NCBI GenBank assembly: GCA_035235625.1
Contig: CP141150.1
Location: 496,001-560,000, forward strand
From: Saururus chinensis
Taxonomy: Eukaryota; Streptophyta; Magnoliopsida; Piperales; Saururaceae
Length of the DNA stretch: 64,000 bases
Reading direction: 5' to 3'
Below, piece by piece: positions 48,102 through 63,479 of the stretch. Made by a program: the position numbers and the translations under genes. The notes beneath the pieces were generated by a model. It searched no databases and had not been told where the DNA came from. It was given only the letters and a program-made list of their open reading frames with translations. Numbering within the stretch: the first letter of the stretch is position 1; the number at the start of each line of letters is the position of its first letter.

Positions 48102-48437
48102 TGATGAGGATAAAATAGAACCAATTTTAGAAGCTTCACACATGGAGTTTTAACTACTTCAAAACAGTTACAACAACCTCCTACAATCAAGAGGTGTGAT
48201 AAACATGAGGTAGTTATAGAATTAATTTATTACCATCTATATATACCCAAAAACAAGAGGAACATGAGGTACATACTTAGACATAAAACTCCTCTTTGAC
48301 AAACTTCATGTAGTCTTCTTGACCTGAGCGTCAGAGAAGCCTTGTCTAGCATCATGCCGATGCCAAGGTCTCTACTCCATTTTTATGTAGGTTCCTTGAA
48401 GATTATCTTGACCATTGAGCACATTTATGCATCAACA
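48102..48437 (+). repeat. 5' LTR of element I
   Basis: It starts TGATGAGGATAAAATAG and ends GCATCAACA, 336 bp, with a TATA box CATCTATATATACCC near 48233. The primer-site region ATTTGACACCATCTATGAGA follows, resembling the TGGCGCCGTCTGTGGGA type common in plant gypsy elements. The first 170 bp match 60074-60247. Confidence 0.8.
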
Positions 48438-48958
48438 ATTTGACACCATCTATGAGAAGTATTCCACTTCTCCATTCTCCAATTTAAATAGTCCTGACCT
48501 TCTTCTCTATTGTCTCTGGCTTTAGAGTAAAGAGGATGAACATTCATAGTAGATGAATTGAGAAAAACAACTGCACACTCAGAAAGAAGGTTGAGTTTTA
48601 CTACGAAGCCCAATAGGAAAATTGATTTAAGGGGAGGGATCTCACTTTTTATTTCGACTCAGCTCTAAATATGACTCTTGGTGCTATCTATTGCATGTCA
48701 TTGATCAAGCTCGGTGCAAGTCAGGTTGTGAGCCCATCGCCTTCCTTCTATATTTAAAATAGATCTACCAAATAAACAAAATTTTGATTTTGAAAGCGAC
48801 TCTTGGCAACAGAAAAGGCATATTTTTTGCAAAAAATTTTGTGCCAAATCAGAGGTACTCGTCAATTTCATGAAGGCGAATCCAAGCTAAGGTCGCAGCT
48901 GCTTCACCCATCTCTCCTCCTGATAAGAACTTTTTTGTTGACCATTGAAGACACGAGT

Positions 48959-51561
<2,603 letters not shown>

Positions 51562-51566
51562 CCAGT

Positions 51567-52321
51567 CCATACTGCCTCTATCATCCTCATCAGCAAGCAA
51601 GGAGTTTGGCACATAGAACATAAGGAACCTACTGCCCACCAATCATTGGCCTTGCCTCTTGGTTGCCGACCTTTGGTTGGCATTAGAAAACACAGATCTA
51701 AGTGCACCTCATCCTCCAGTCATTTCTCCCATTCTATGAGTTTCCTAGAGTTGCCATTAGAAAGCTTGTTTGAGAAGATGGTCAGTGAGAAGGCAATCAA
51801 AAACTTTATGTTGTTGACAGTACATGCATAAGATTGAAGTCTGATAAAAAGCCTGCTTGAAAGTAACTCCCATTGGACTAAGCAAAGAAGCACTTTTCTT
51901 TGGCCTAAGTAAAGAAGGATGAGCAATTTTTTTCTTTTAACTTTTGTGCACTTGTACCATAACAAAAAAAAATGTAAATCTTGTTGGAAGCCTAGTGAAT
52001 TTTTCTTTAAAGTGGATATGGGAGCATAAAGCACATTCAGAGAGCCATTTAAACTCCCAATTTTTGTGGCAAGTTTGGTATCAATGATGACAAGGTCCGG
52101 AAGTTCATTCATGCGTCAAAATGAAACTCAAAACAAGTCATTTCCAGGTAGCTAAGAAGCGATAATGCCACAAATGGGACAACACCATTCAACGGGTCAA
52201 ACTTCAGGGCTTTTGGTACCACTACATATGCGGACTTGGTGGGATAAGCTATCGGGGCTCAAGTGTAATCTTTTAGTGGAACAAGTTCAAACTTTGGCCA
52301 AAATAGTTGAAGCCTTGCACT
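51567..52321 (+). other. Internal part of element I, 5' of gag
   Basis: Between J and E the sequence of element I continues. Just before the insertion site of E a plus-strand frame reads LVEQVQTLAKIVEALH, like the N-terminal coiled region of gypsy gag. It is interrupted by stops elsewhere. Confidence 0.4.
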
Positions 52322-53089
52322 AACACTGTCACACCCCGGCACATGCTATCCCCCAAGCTGAACTTGGTCTAAGGGGGAAATGGCACATGGCGCGATGAAG
52401 TATTGTTGGATTATGAAAGACTTAACTCATCATTAGGTAAAACACTATGGAGTTACGCACGTACCCTTTGTACAAAAGCAAAATGGGCAATAAATGACTA
52501 CTAATTAAATATTAGTCCACACACATACCCACAACTTAGTCATAATTTGCCCACACATGGCTAAAGTATGAGTCTAAGCCCACAATGACTAATAAGAGTC
52601 TAAGCCAACATTGGCTAATAAAGTGTGACGTATAATCAAGTATACAAAGGTCTCAATACAACATGCTATCAAAAAAATCATAAAACTCATAATCTCCATG
52701 TAACCCCTCCTAAGGATCATGACTGTAACGACCGCGAATTTTTGGTAAGAGTTCTTGCCTCTAATAAAACTATTTTGTAAGTTTTTAATTGTTTTAAATT
52801 ATTTAGAGGCAGATTTTTGGAGGGCTTTTACATGGGCTGATAGAGCTCGGTGAGACGAGCGTAACGAACCCAAGAACACGCAAAATGGAGGTCGGGAGGG
52901 AAAGTTATAACTTCGGGAAATGTGCCATATGGGCAGGACCCACTTTAAAATTGTGAGATAACCTACCCATGTGTAGTCTAGTTTTGAAGGGCTCATCGAT
53001 ACGAGTCCATCGGTACTAAGAACGTGTAATTCCGACTTGGGGATAGGAAGATATGATGTTTTAAAATTTTAAATAAAAATTTAATTTGT

Positions 53090-53225
53090 CGCACCGCGCG
53101 CGTACCACGCAATGATGCGTCAGAAACTGATGTGCATGTCAGAAGTCTGACGCATGTCTGATGTGCGTCAGTCACACATCAGATGCATTTTTCACGCTTG
53201 AAGCGTGTCTGACATCAGCTTTCAT
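53090..53225. repeat. TGACG-rich array upstream of the LTR D TATA box
   Basis: Repeated words ATGCGTCAGA, CTGACGCATGTCTG, TGTGCGTCAG and CACACATCAGATGC are packed just upstream of the TATA box. It is the counterpart of 18308-18440 in LTR C. Confidence 0.6.
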
Positions 53226-54308
53226 CCCCTATATAAACCTGTTCTTTTCCATTTTGAAATTCATTCTGCAACTTCTTTTCTTCGTTTCTCACTCGTTTTA
53301 AGTCTGTTTCCTTCCGTTCAGAAAGCGTTCTTAGCTAAATCAAAGGTGTTCTAAATAATGGAAGTGTCCATTCCTTGAGATAGCAACCCTATATGGGGGA
53401 AACGCTCCGGGGCAAGGGGAGATTCTGTCTATAGCCTATAGGCACGGAAAAGAGTTTCTGGAGTCGTTCGGAGTCCGTTTTCTTCCGTTGAAGAGGCATT
53501 TTTACCTAATTGAGCATTTTGGACGTTGTGGCGGGGATATTTTCTTGGTTGGAGACCTCCAGAACCCAGAAGTGGACATCCAATTTTGTGGTGTCCGATT
53601 TATTGATTTCGAACTCGCACGAAAAGCGAGGTAGGGGCTTTTATTCTTTCTTATGGCATGATTATAATATTTGGTTATTCTTTTAACTTATTATTTATAT
53701 GGCTCTCGCATGCTATGTGTTAGAGATTACTTTCAAGTTATGATTTATGATTTCTGCATATATATATATATATTTGATTTGTCGAATGGTTAATCATTGA
53801 GATAGAATATAATTTATATATCGCTATTATGTATATTTGATTAGTCAAATGATTTTCCGCTAGAAGTGAATATGTTTTATATTAGATGCATTATGATTGC
53901 CTCATAGAGAATAGTTTGATCGAATGTTTATCCGTGGATTTTGATATAAATTATACACGGTGGAGCGTGTGAGATAGCGGCAAACTAGCTTCGCCACTGT
54001 TTTCATTGCAAATGAATATATTATATTTGAAATATGGTTTTAGAGGAATCGTCCTTGTTGAAAGGAGGATACTCAAGATTATTTTGAAAAGACGTATAAG
54101 CATGGTGATTGAGTCACTAAGGCGAGACAAAGAAGGGGTAACGGTCTTGTTGGAATGAGCGACCAACCTTGCCTTTGTAGTTGTTGATAGTGACACTCCT
54201 ATGACTTGTAGAGGCAGAGCTAGGGTTTTCAAAAGGATAAACATTGGGATAGAATGTTTTAAAAGAAAACAACAACTTTTTGGAGTCTAGGAACTCTAGG
54301 ATATTTCA

Positions 54309-54372
54309 ATTGAGTCTGGGACTCAAGATTATGAGTCTGGGACTCAAGACTATGAGTCTGAGACTCATGAGT
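54309..54372. repeat. About 21-bp tandem repeat, three copies
   Basis: Three units of GAGTCTGGGACTCAAGATTA type run head to tail in LTR D; each holds an inverted repeat GAGTC..GACTC. LTR C has only one or two such units, so the array expanded in D. Confidence 0.85.
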
Positions 54373-57079
54373 GTTTTGGTTGTCCAGAGCTATTGTTGGG
54401 TGCACCGCTAGAGCTCTATTGACTAGATGAGGACACAATTAATCTGGTTCGGAATTGGATGCATGATACCTATTTTAGCCTGGTGAGCCCTTAACGAAGG
54501 GCAAGACACCTGATTCGCCCCTAACGAAGGGCAACTATCAAGGCTACATGCTCTAGGGTAGAGAGTATCATGGGAAGACTCTCTACTCTCTAGATCCTGG
54601 CGCCCCATGAGCACAGGTGGCTCTTCTATCCACAAGCAAAGAATATTTTGAGATGATCTGTGGAGAAGTAGGAGGTTGTTGTTTTGTACCCGCAACAAAT
54701 TCTTATTAATATATATATATGGGACATTGGTAGCGAGCCGTGAGAGCTTGCAAACCCTAGAAGCATCTTCGATACGTAGGAAGAAGCTCTAGGGGTGGTT
54801 TTGGGTGAGAGGCACACCCTGTTTTCATTGAAAAATATTATATATGATATATGTTGTGAAATTACCATGTGTTTATTCATGCTTGATCGTAAAAACTCCC
54901 CTACTAAGTATTTTTAAAATACTCACCACCCCCCAGACTTTGCAGGACTCGACAAAGCTTAGTGTGCGGGTAGAAGGGCCTACTCTGAGTTTTATCGATG
55001 TGATTTCAAAGATTTCAATCACACCAAAACGAGTAAGAACTCTCCTTATTATTTTTCTCTTGTGTGTTTATACACGGACCGTGGTTCCTGGGGAAAATTA
55101 TTATTATATTATCGCATAAGGCTAGCGGCTCCAATAGCGGGCCCGGGTAAACTCCGATATCTTTATAAAAAGAAATTTTTATATGCTTTCAAAATCCCAG
55201 AGCGCGACAATGGCCAACCACATGCTCCACATATAGCCCATAAGGACCACCTGCATGGCATGATATGCAGTCCTAAAACAAAACACAACAAAGAAGGGTG
55301 AGTCATAAGCTCAACAAGGGTTTTGAATGCGGAAAGTAAATCCAAAATGACATCATAGGTAAATCACATAATCAACTACAATACCCATTCATCATAGGAT
55401 ATCCATATAAACTTGTGCATTCATGTCATAATTCACAATCCATAAACATCTACTCATGTCATATGCATGTCTTGCTATCTCTAACATATCTCATCAACAC
55501 ATTCTCATGCCAATTCCATATCATGCTACATGTAATATATCTAATCCACATTTTCATGTCACCTGCATATCATGCTATATGACATCACATATTCAAGCTA
55601 CCTGCATATCATGTTATATCTACCATATCTCATCATCACATAGTCATGCTACCTGCACATCAAACCCATATTATCTCATCATCACATACTAATGCCTCAT
55701 GCTCATCATGGGTTCAACATAGCTCATACACACATACACCTCATGTATAAACATGTAAAATTTACTAACAAAATCACATTCTGCATGATTGACTTCTCAA
55801 CATAAACATATCATGCATATCTATTTCTCAATGAAAACCATTCACCCTGCAAATCTAAGTGTCTCAAATTATATCATGTATATCATGCAAATTAAGTCAT
55901 AACCACATGTGTAACATAAGCTCCCATAACCTTCCATACACATGCAACAACAAATAGTAAATGTCTCACAAATTGAGAGAACTAAATCTGCTCATCCGGG
56001 TCGAAAACCCCAAGCACGACTACTCATCAAGACAGTCTTGAGCACAAATGCTCATCAAGACCAAAGTCCTGAGTACTATACGTGGTAAGCCGGTGCACTC
56101 GAAGATACCACCTGGATTCTTAGGGTCAAGATAACTTATAATACACATATAGCATTCCACTATTCTCAACCTAAGGAGGAAAACCCATCCTTAAGGGACA
56201 TAAAACCCATCCTTAAGGGACATAAAACCCGTATATTAGACGTAAAACCCCGTCCTTTTGGACATAACACCAAATCGATAAGCCTCCGATCGATTAATTT
56301 GACAACCAATAACATCCAATTGCATCCAATCGATCAAACACGACTAATCATAATTAATCTAATTTATAAATTATTTTTATAATGTATGCAACATGATACA
56401 TATGTGAGCAATGCTACATGAGTCCAAATACAAGAGGCATGCTCAAATTAGTCCACATATGCATCAAGCATGGTCTAATGGTGTTAAATAACATCACAAA
56501 TACCTACACAAGTGTGTACATAAGTGGCGATGTTCAAGCCTAAGCTAAGTCGTGTGAAATATGAACGAACCATAATTAATGTTATATACATGCATCCATG
56601 ATTTTATTAGTCCTTCCCTACTAAAATAATGAAGCAAGTGTGGTGAAAACATTGAAATCCGAGTCTAAGACAGGTATAACATCATGCTAGAATTAGGCAA
56701 GGAAAAACATCACCATACTTAAGCTAGAACATGGAAAACATAATTCCCTAAAATTTGTATAACATGTGTAAACATGTATGTATACATCATCATGGTGAAA
56801 CTTATTATAATCATCAATAAATCATGAAGTAGTCATCAAACATGAATTTAAGACAAGTAGAATATCATAATAAAGTTAAACAAACATAGCCTAAATCATT
56901 CTTGAGCTAAGTAATAAATTCCAAGATGGTCTTCATGCAATCACAACATGTTTATAGGCAATAATAACTTGCAATCATAGTAGTATTTATAGGTAATAAT
57001 AACGCATTCTAATCATAAGAAATTAGATTCATCGAGAGAACAATAAATGACCAAAATGTACAAGAATGACAAACATTGT

Positions 57080-57205
57080 AATTTGGCCATTTGAATGCCC
57101 TATTGGGATGTTCAAAAGCCAAGTCGTTCAATCAACCAAACAGGTTGTTCGAATGGTGGGCTATTCGAATGCCTGTTGGGCCATTCGAACGCCCTTAACA
57201 ATTCA
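57080..57205. repeat. Degenerate TTCGAATGGCC array in LTR E
   Basis: The words CATTTGAATGCCC, GTTCGAATGGTGGGC, ATTCGAATGCC and CATTCGAACGCCC recur every 15-20 bp. The counterpart is at 61318-61432. Confidence 0.7.
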
Positions 57206-58572
57206 CTTTATGCCTATTTTTGGTTCGTCTTCAACCTCACAAAAATCAAACAAGAAATAACCAAAAATGCTAGGAAAAATCTAAAATAACTCCAAAACTT
57301 TATGATATCGAAATGTAAACCTAAAGCATAATATAGCTAACCATTATTAAGCTTAATCACAAGAAAATTAGCATAAACAACATGTTTTTAATAATCCACC
57401 ATTAAAGCACATAAATAAGCAAGAACCCACTTGGACATTCAAAACATGCAATCCAAAGCTTAAAACCATATGAGATGAAAAACTTACCTTCAAAAAGTCA
57501 TTGGATCAAAAATGAGGCTTTACTCCTCAAGAAATCCTACTCAAAATTAGGGTTTTAGTTATTACTTAATTAAAATCAACTATTAAGTTTAAATAACCTT
57601 GAAAACAAGTAGATCTATTATTTCATTTAATTAAAAATAAAAAAAACCCTTTTAGGGTTTAAAATCAAAATTAAAAATAATATTTTTAATAAAATAAATC
57701 AAGAATTCATTTGGGTGAAAGTGGAGATAAAGAGAGATTAAGAGGAAATCCGGAAGATTATAGAATATTAGGGCTAAAAATATACCTAAATTGAATTTTC
57801 TTCTTTGGGCAGTGGGGTTAGGGCACCACCTTGCCTCCTAGCATAGCTCTTTCTCAATTGGAAAATGGCCTAGGGTTTTTCTTATATAGTAAGTTATTGG
57901 GTTATAAATACAAATTGTTGGACTACAAATACAAATTAAAATACCCTAAGTGGCTAATTTGGATCATTTTAGGGCTAAAAGTGAGTTTAAAAATTTTAAA
58001 GCTTATTAAAATAAAATAATTAAAGTTTAAGGTCATGTGGGACATGTCGTCCAATGGTGGATGTGAGGCCCATGGTGGGGTCCACACCCTTAATTTATTA
58101 ATTTTTTTATAAAATCTCTAAAAATAGGATAAATTAAGTTTGATATTAAAACTTATAAAAATGTAATTAAACCTTGTTAAAACCATAATCACTAATCCTT
58201 AACCCTAAAATCAAGTCAAACCAACAAATTTAAGTAAAACCACATAATAACATAGAATTAAATCAAAATAAACCGTGTTAAAGTTAGAGATCTTACAAAC
58301 ACCAATAAGATATTTGTGAGCACATCTAAAGCCTTCCTTAATACCTATAACATGAGGCTAGCCCTCATACAATATCACACAAGCATTCAAAACGTTGATC
58401 CGATCACATAAGGGATACTCACCGTGTTGAGAACCATAGCCACCATCATTATTATGGACATCACTCCAGGAGGAATGATCATCCCTCCAAAAATGGGGGA
58501 GAGTGTCAAACCCCCATCTTGCATTCATCAAAATGAACATTAGGCATCATCTCATTGTACACATGTTCAAGA

Positions 58573-58980
58573 CTATGTTGATAAGTGTCTTCATGTAATT
58601 GGGGACCAATTGGAGGAAATAAAGAAAAAGGTGAGGGTTCCGTATGCAGAAGACACAAAGGCCCTCCTTGGTCTCACTGAGCCTCCTTTCTCAAATAAAA
58701 TAATGAGAGCAAGACTACTAAAGAAATTTGTTCTTCCAAAGTTTGAGCAATATGATAGTACTACTACCCCATTGACCATATTCGCTATTACCGACAATTA
58801 ATGGCCTTGTATAGGGGAGCTGAAGCCCTTATGTGTCGAGCTTTCACAATTAGTCTTAAGGGGGCTACCCTTATATAGTTTCATCACCTCCAACCAAAGA
58901 CTATAAACTTGTTTGGAAAGATGTTCATCAGCAAGTTCATTAGTAGCAAGAAACTTCATCAAGGACCTAATTGCCTCCTC
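58573..58980 (+). pseudogene. Ty3/gypsy gag fragment of element I
   Basis: The frame at 58610-58801 has EPPFSNKIMRARL and KKFVLPKFEQYDSTT, the start of a plant gypsy gag domain. After a frameshift or stop the family pattern continues with FRYYRQLMALYRGAEALMCR and AFTISLKGAT, then KMFISKFISSKK. It then ends in unrelated sequence with a C-run (58981-59010). Truncated and dead. The start of gag was separated from this part by the insertion of LTR E. Confidence 0.75.
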
Positions 58981-59294
58981 ACCTCCCCCCCTCCCCCCCG
59001 CCCCCCCACATATATGACTGGACTCCTCCTAGGGCATATTACCTTCGAAGATGTGAGAGAAGCCTGAAAGAACGTACTCACAAAAAAAGAAAAAATAACA
59101 AGAAAAAGGGAAAACCATACACCTTGCAAGAAATTGGGTGCTTCCAACACCCCAAAGAGTAATTTAAGTAATTGATCTAAATGGGAGTTCAAAGTTACAT
59201 GACAAATTCCTACTAAAAGGTAAATATTTCTTCAATGAAATACATTTAACAAGATTCTTGCTAAATGTTTTAGCATTCTTGTGTATTTAAAATC

Positions 59295-59830
59295 TAAAGT
59301 CACCTAGCCATGTCATGTCCAACTTGATTAAAAGGACATGAGAGATAAAGTCATCCTGGCCATGTTATGTTCAAACTGGCTAAAGGAAGGACATTGAAAG
59401 CAAAGTTATCCTAATCATGTCTTATGCAAATTGTCTAAAGGAGGGACATTGAAAGTGAAAGCTATCTTGGCCATGTCTAATTAAAATTGGCTAAAAGAAG
59501 AACGTTGAGAGATAAAGTCATCTTAATCATGTTATGCCCGAATTGGCTAAAGGAATAACACTAAGAAAAGTCATCTTGGTCATGTCTAGTCCAAATTGGC
59601 TAAAGGAAGGACGTTGAAAACAAAGTCATCCTAACCATGTCTTGCCAAATTAGCTAAAGAAATGACATTGAAAACAAAGCCATCCTAGCCATGTCTTGTC
59701 CAAATTGGCTAAAGAAAGGACATTGAAAGCAAAGTCCTCCTTGTCCAAGTTAGCTAAAGGAAGGAGGTTGAAAGCAAAGTAATCCTAACCATATCTTGTC
59801 TAAATTGGCCAAAGAAAGAACATTACAAAC
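59295..59830. repeat. About 55-bp minisatellite, roughly ten units, in element I
   Basis: Units of the type AAAGTCATCCTAACCATGTC, then a TTGTCCAAATTGGCTAAAGG stretch and AAGGACATTGAAAGC, follow each other at about 59295, 59347, 59402, 59458, 59514, 59566, 59621, 59675, 59730 and 59775. Lengths vary from 45 to 56 bp and identity is moderate. A diverged tail reaches about 59960. Confidence 0.9.
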
Positions 59831-60073
59831 TAAAGTCATTTGTGAAGACTATCTTTGTGGCTTTGTCATCTATATTGCAAACTTGCCAAGGGATAGACGC
59901 CTAAAAGTTGAAGTCAGCATGACCATGTGTAGCTCAAATAGACTCAAAGATGGACAATCAAGACAAATTTTGCTAAAAGCTTATCAAGCAATATTTAGAG
60001 CTAATAATTCAAAGCTAAATTGTATGTAGAAAAACAAGTCCTATGCCTAGAGACAAAGGACTTGGGGGGCAAC

Positions 60074-60247
60074 TGATGAGGATAAAATATAATCAATCTA
60101 AGAAACTTGACACATGGAGCTCTGACTACTTCAAAGTAATTAGAACAACCTCCTACAATCAAGAGGTGTGATAAATGTGAGATAGTTACAGAATTAATTC
60201 AGACTCCTCTATATATACTCAACAAGAGAAAAACATGAGGTATGTAC
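60074..60247 (+). repeat. 3' LTR of element I, truncated by E-prime
   Basis: It starts TGATGAGGATAAAATATAATC directly after a G-rich purine tract and follows 48102-48270 (CTCCTACAATCAAGAGGTGT, TCTATATATACTCAACAAGA). It stops at TATGTAC, where LTR E-prime begins. Confidence 0.85.
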
Positions 60248-63200
60248 TGTAAAATAGATCTTTAACTTTAACCCGGTTTAATTTCTATTTAATTATGTGA
60301 TATTGTATAGTTTTGCTTAAATTGCTGATTTGACTTGATTTTGAGGTTAAGGGTTAGTAATTATGGTTTTAACAAGGTTTAATTTTATTTTTATAAGTTT
60401 TAACATCAACCTTGATTTATCTAATTTTTAAGGATTTTATGGTAATTTTTCTTAATTAAGGGTGTGGACCCCACCGTGTACCCACGTCCATGATCGAAAG
60501 GTGTGTGACCCACATGACCCTAACTATTATTATTTCATTTCATTGAGTTTTGAAACGATTAAACTCGTTTTTAGCTTCAAAATAACCCTAGGTGTTTTAA
60601 TCCATTTTTGCAACCCAACAATTTGTAAACATAGCCCTAACACCTTACTATTTAAGGAAATACCCTATCCACTTACTCATTTGGGGAAGGCCTATGTAAG
60701 GGAGAAGGATGTGCTCTACTCCCATTTCCCAAGGAGGAAAATCCGATTTAGGTGAGTTTTTCTAGCCCTAATCACCCCTTATCTTTTGATTTTTCTCTTA
60801 ATCCTTCTTATCTTTACTTTTTCCAAATTGATTCTTAATTTCTTTTATTAAAAATATTATTTTTAATTTCAATTTCAAACCCTGAATGGGTGATTTTCAT
60901 TTTTAACCAAAGAAAATCATAGATCTACCTATTTTCAAGTTGATTTAAGCTTATTAATTAATTTTAATTAAGTTTTAACAAAACCCTTAATTTTTAGTAG
61001 GGTTTCTTGAGGTTTAAAGCTTCTTTGTAGATCCAACGACTTCATAGAGGTAAGGGGATTTCATCTCGTGTGGTTTTATCCATTGGATTGCATATTTGTA
61101 GGTTTATGTGAGTTCTTACTTCATTTCGTGTTTTAATAGTAATTTGTTGTGATTAAGCATGAGAATGATTAGATATATCATGTTCTAGTGTTATATTATG
61201 ATATTATTATATTCTATGGTGACTTTGTAATTTATCTTGAATTTTTTAATATTTTTTGTTTAAATTTTGAAAGGTTGAAGATGAACTACAAAATGGGCAA
61301 AAAGTGAATTGTTAAGGGCATTCAAACGGCCCAACAAGTGCTCAAATGACCAACTGTTCGAATGGCCTATCTAGCCGATTGAACGGCCTGACATTCGAAT
61401 GGCATGACAAGGCGTTTGAACGGCCAAATGGCTATTTTGTCATTTTTGTGCATTTTGGGCATTTCTTGTTCTCTTTCTAAAAATCTAATTCCTTATGATT
61501 AAAATAAGTTATTACTATCTATGATTGTTGTTGTGTTGCATGAAGACCATCTTTGAATTTATGTTGATGACTTCCTCATGAAATTACTTGATGATTTCAA
61601 TTGGTTTAACCATGATGATGTATATATATGCTTGCACATGATATGTTAATTTTAGGTGAATTATATTCCAATGTTTTAGCTTAAGTATAGTGATGTTTAT
61701 GTTTGTCTAAGTCTAACATGATGTAATACTAGTATTGAACTTGTATGTCGATATTTTTATTACATTTACTCCATAATTCCAGTAGGGTAGGACTATGATA
61801 AAATTACGGATGCTTGTTTATGCAACTTCAATTGTAGCTTATTCATGTTTCACATGTCTTAGCTTAAGTTTGAACACTATCACTTATGTACACTCTTGTG
61901 TAGAGGTTTATGATGTTATTGGGCACAAATGGATCATGTTTTATGCACACGTGGACTGATTTAGGCATGTTTACTTATACTTGGATTTGTTTGGCATTTA
62001 TTCATATATGTATCATGTGGTATGCACCATGAAAACGATTTATAAATAAGGATTAATCATGATTATTTGTGATTGATCGATTGGATGACATTGGATGTTA
62101 GATTGAATCATTCAAAGACTTATAGAATTGGTTTTAGATCCAAAAGGACATGATTTTGTTTTGCGTTCCTTTAGGAATATGGTACCTCTCCGGGTTGAGA
62201 TGAGCTGAATGTTATATAAGTTAATTGTTAAGTTATTTGAACCCTGAGAATCTAATATGGTATGTCTGTGTGTACTGGCTTACCACGTGCTCTAATTTCC
62301 TTTGTAGGAATTCAGACTTTCTCGCAATATTTGTATTGAGCTAGCATGCTGTTCGAGTTTTCTTTTATACGAATTTGGACTTTCCCGCAAATTTTGTCTC
62401 GGTGAGTAGGCTGCTCTAGTTTATTTTTGTAGGAATTCATATTTTCCCCGCAAGGGACTATCATGATGAACAATGGGTACTTTCCTAGTTGGGAAGCTTA
62501 CCCAAACTGCTCTAATTTCCTTTTTAGGAACTCAGACTTTCCCCACAAGGGATTGTCCTGGTGAGTGGGTTGATTATTTTTCTTAATTATGCGACATTGA
62601 CCATTCATTGTTATATTTGTATAAAAGATAATGCTCATTTACCCATGTTGTGTAAGAATAATGAAGCTTATTTTATACATATGGTTATGATATAATTTGC
62701 ATGTATATGTAGGATGATGTAGTTGAGGCACTTGATATTGCAGGGTGAATATTTTTATTGAGGAATGAATATGCATGATATGTTTATGTTGAAAAATGAT
62801 TCATCTAGGATGTTATTATGAAAATGAGTTTCATATACTTACACATGAGGTGTATATGTGTTATGAGCTATATTTGAACCCATGATGCACAAGTGGCATG
62901 AAATGTGCTTATGGAATGTAGGTTATAGCATAATATGCAGGTGACATGACTATATGTTGATGAAATATGTTATATATAGCATGATATGTAGGTGACATGG
63001 CCATATATTGATGAAATATGTTATATAAGGCATGATATGTAGGTAGCATGACTATATGTTGATGAAATACATTATAATTAACATGACATGCAAGTGGCAT
63101 AAGTAGATACTTATGGAATATAAATTATAGCATGATGCACATATAGCATAGGTTTATGTGATTATATCATGATGAATGGGCATAGTTATTGATTATGTGA

Positions 63201-63479
63201 TGGTTGTTGTGATTGTTCATGTCTGTGTTGTCATTATGAATTTACTTCTGTATTAAAAACTATTGTTTAGCTTTAACTCACCCCTCTTTGTTTTTGTGTT
63301 TTATTTTGGGGTTGCATATCGTGCCATGCAGGTTGTTCGGATGGGCTCTTTGTGGAGCATGTGGATGACGTTGATCATTTAGGGGGTATGCATGGAGATA
63401 TTGGGTTATATGATACTTTGTTTATGCTATGTTGAGATTTATATACTTTTGGATTGGGTTCGACTCGAGGGTAGCATGT
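60248..63479 (+). mobile_element. LTR E-prime (3.2 kb), nested in the 3' LTR of element I
   Basis: It starts TGTAAAATAGATCTTTAAC and follows LTR E block by block in opposite orientation: GGTGTGGACCCCACC, TTAACCTT, the TTCGAATGGC array, the TCCGGGTTGAGATGAGC block, the GGCATGATATGTAGGTGACA repeats, and CATGCAGGTTGTTCGGATGG. At its 3' end it reads GAGGGTAGCATG and then breaks, about 15 bp short of the expected GGGTGTGACA end, where LTR H begins. Confidence 0.85.
62900..63140. repeat. About 63-bp tandem repeat in LTR E-prime
   Basis: Four to five units of the type GCATGATATGTAGGTGACAT followed by GACTATATGTTGATGAAATA and TGTTATATATA. The inverted counterpart in LTR E is at about 55450-55700. 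Confidence 0.8.

Larger units (their letters stand above)
52724..55209 (+). mobile_element. Solo LTR D (2.5 kb), nested in LTR E
   Basis: It starts TGTAACGACCGCGAA and ends CCCAGAGCGCGACA. Flanks ATGAC (52719-52723) and ATGGC (55210-55214) match at 4/5. It is the same family as C (16299-18836) along its whole length in opposite orientation, including the TATA box (CCTATATAAACC, about 53228-53239) and the TGACG-rich array. Confidence 0.88.
52327..58297 (-). mobile_element. Solo LTR E (3.5 kb net), nested in element I and split by D
   Basis: Plus-strand ends are TGTCACACCCCGG and GAGATCTTACA. A perfect 5-bp target duplication AACAC flanks it (52322-52326 and 58298-58302). The net length without D is about 3.48 kb. 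The sense-strand TATA box lies at about 57880-57890 (CTTACTATATAAG). It has the same structure as E-prime (60248-63479), inverted. No coding region. Confidence 0.92.

Noticed and set aside
54423-54880. Related frames shared by 16886-17161 and 54423-54698 (LLLHRSSQNI.CLWIEEPPVL)
   Set aside because: The similarity is real but comes from LTR C and LTR D being the same non-coding family; there is no sign of protein-level selection that I can measure.
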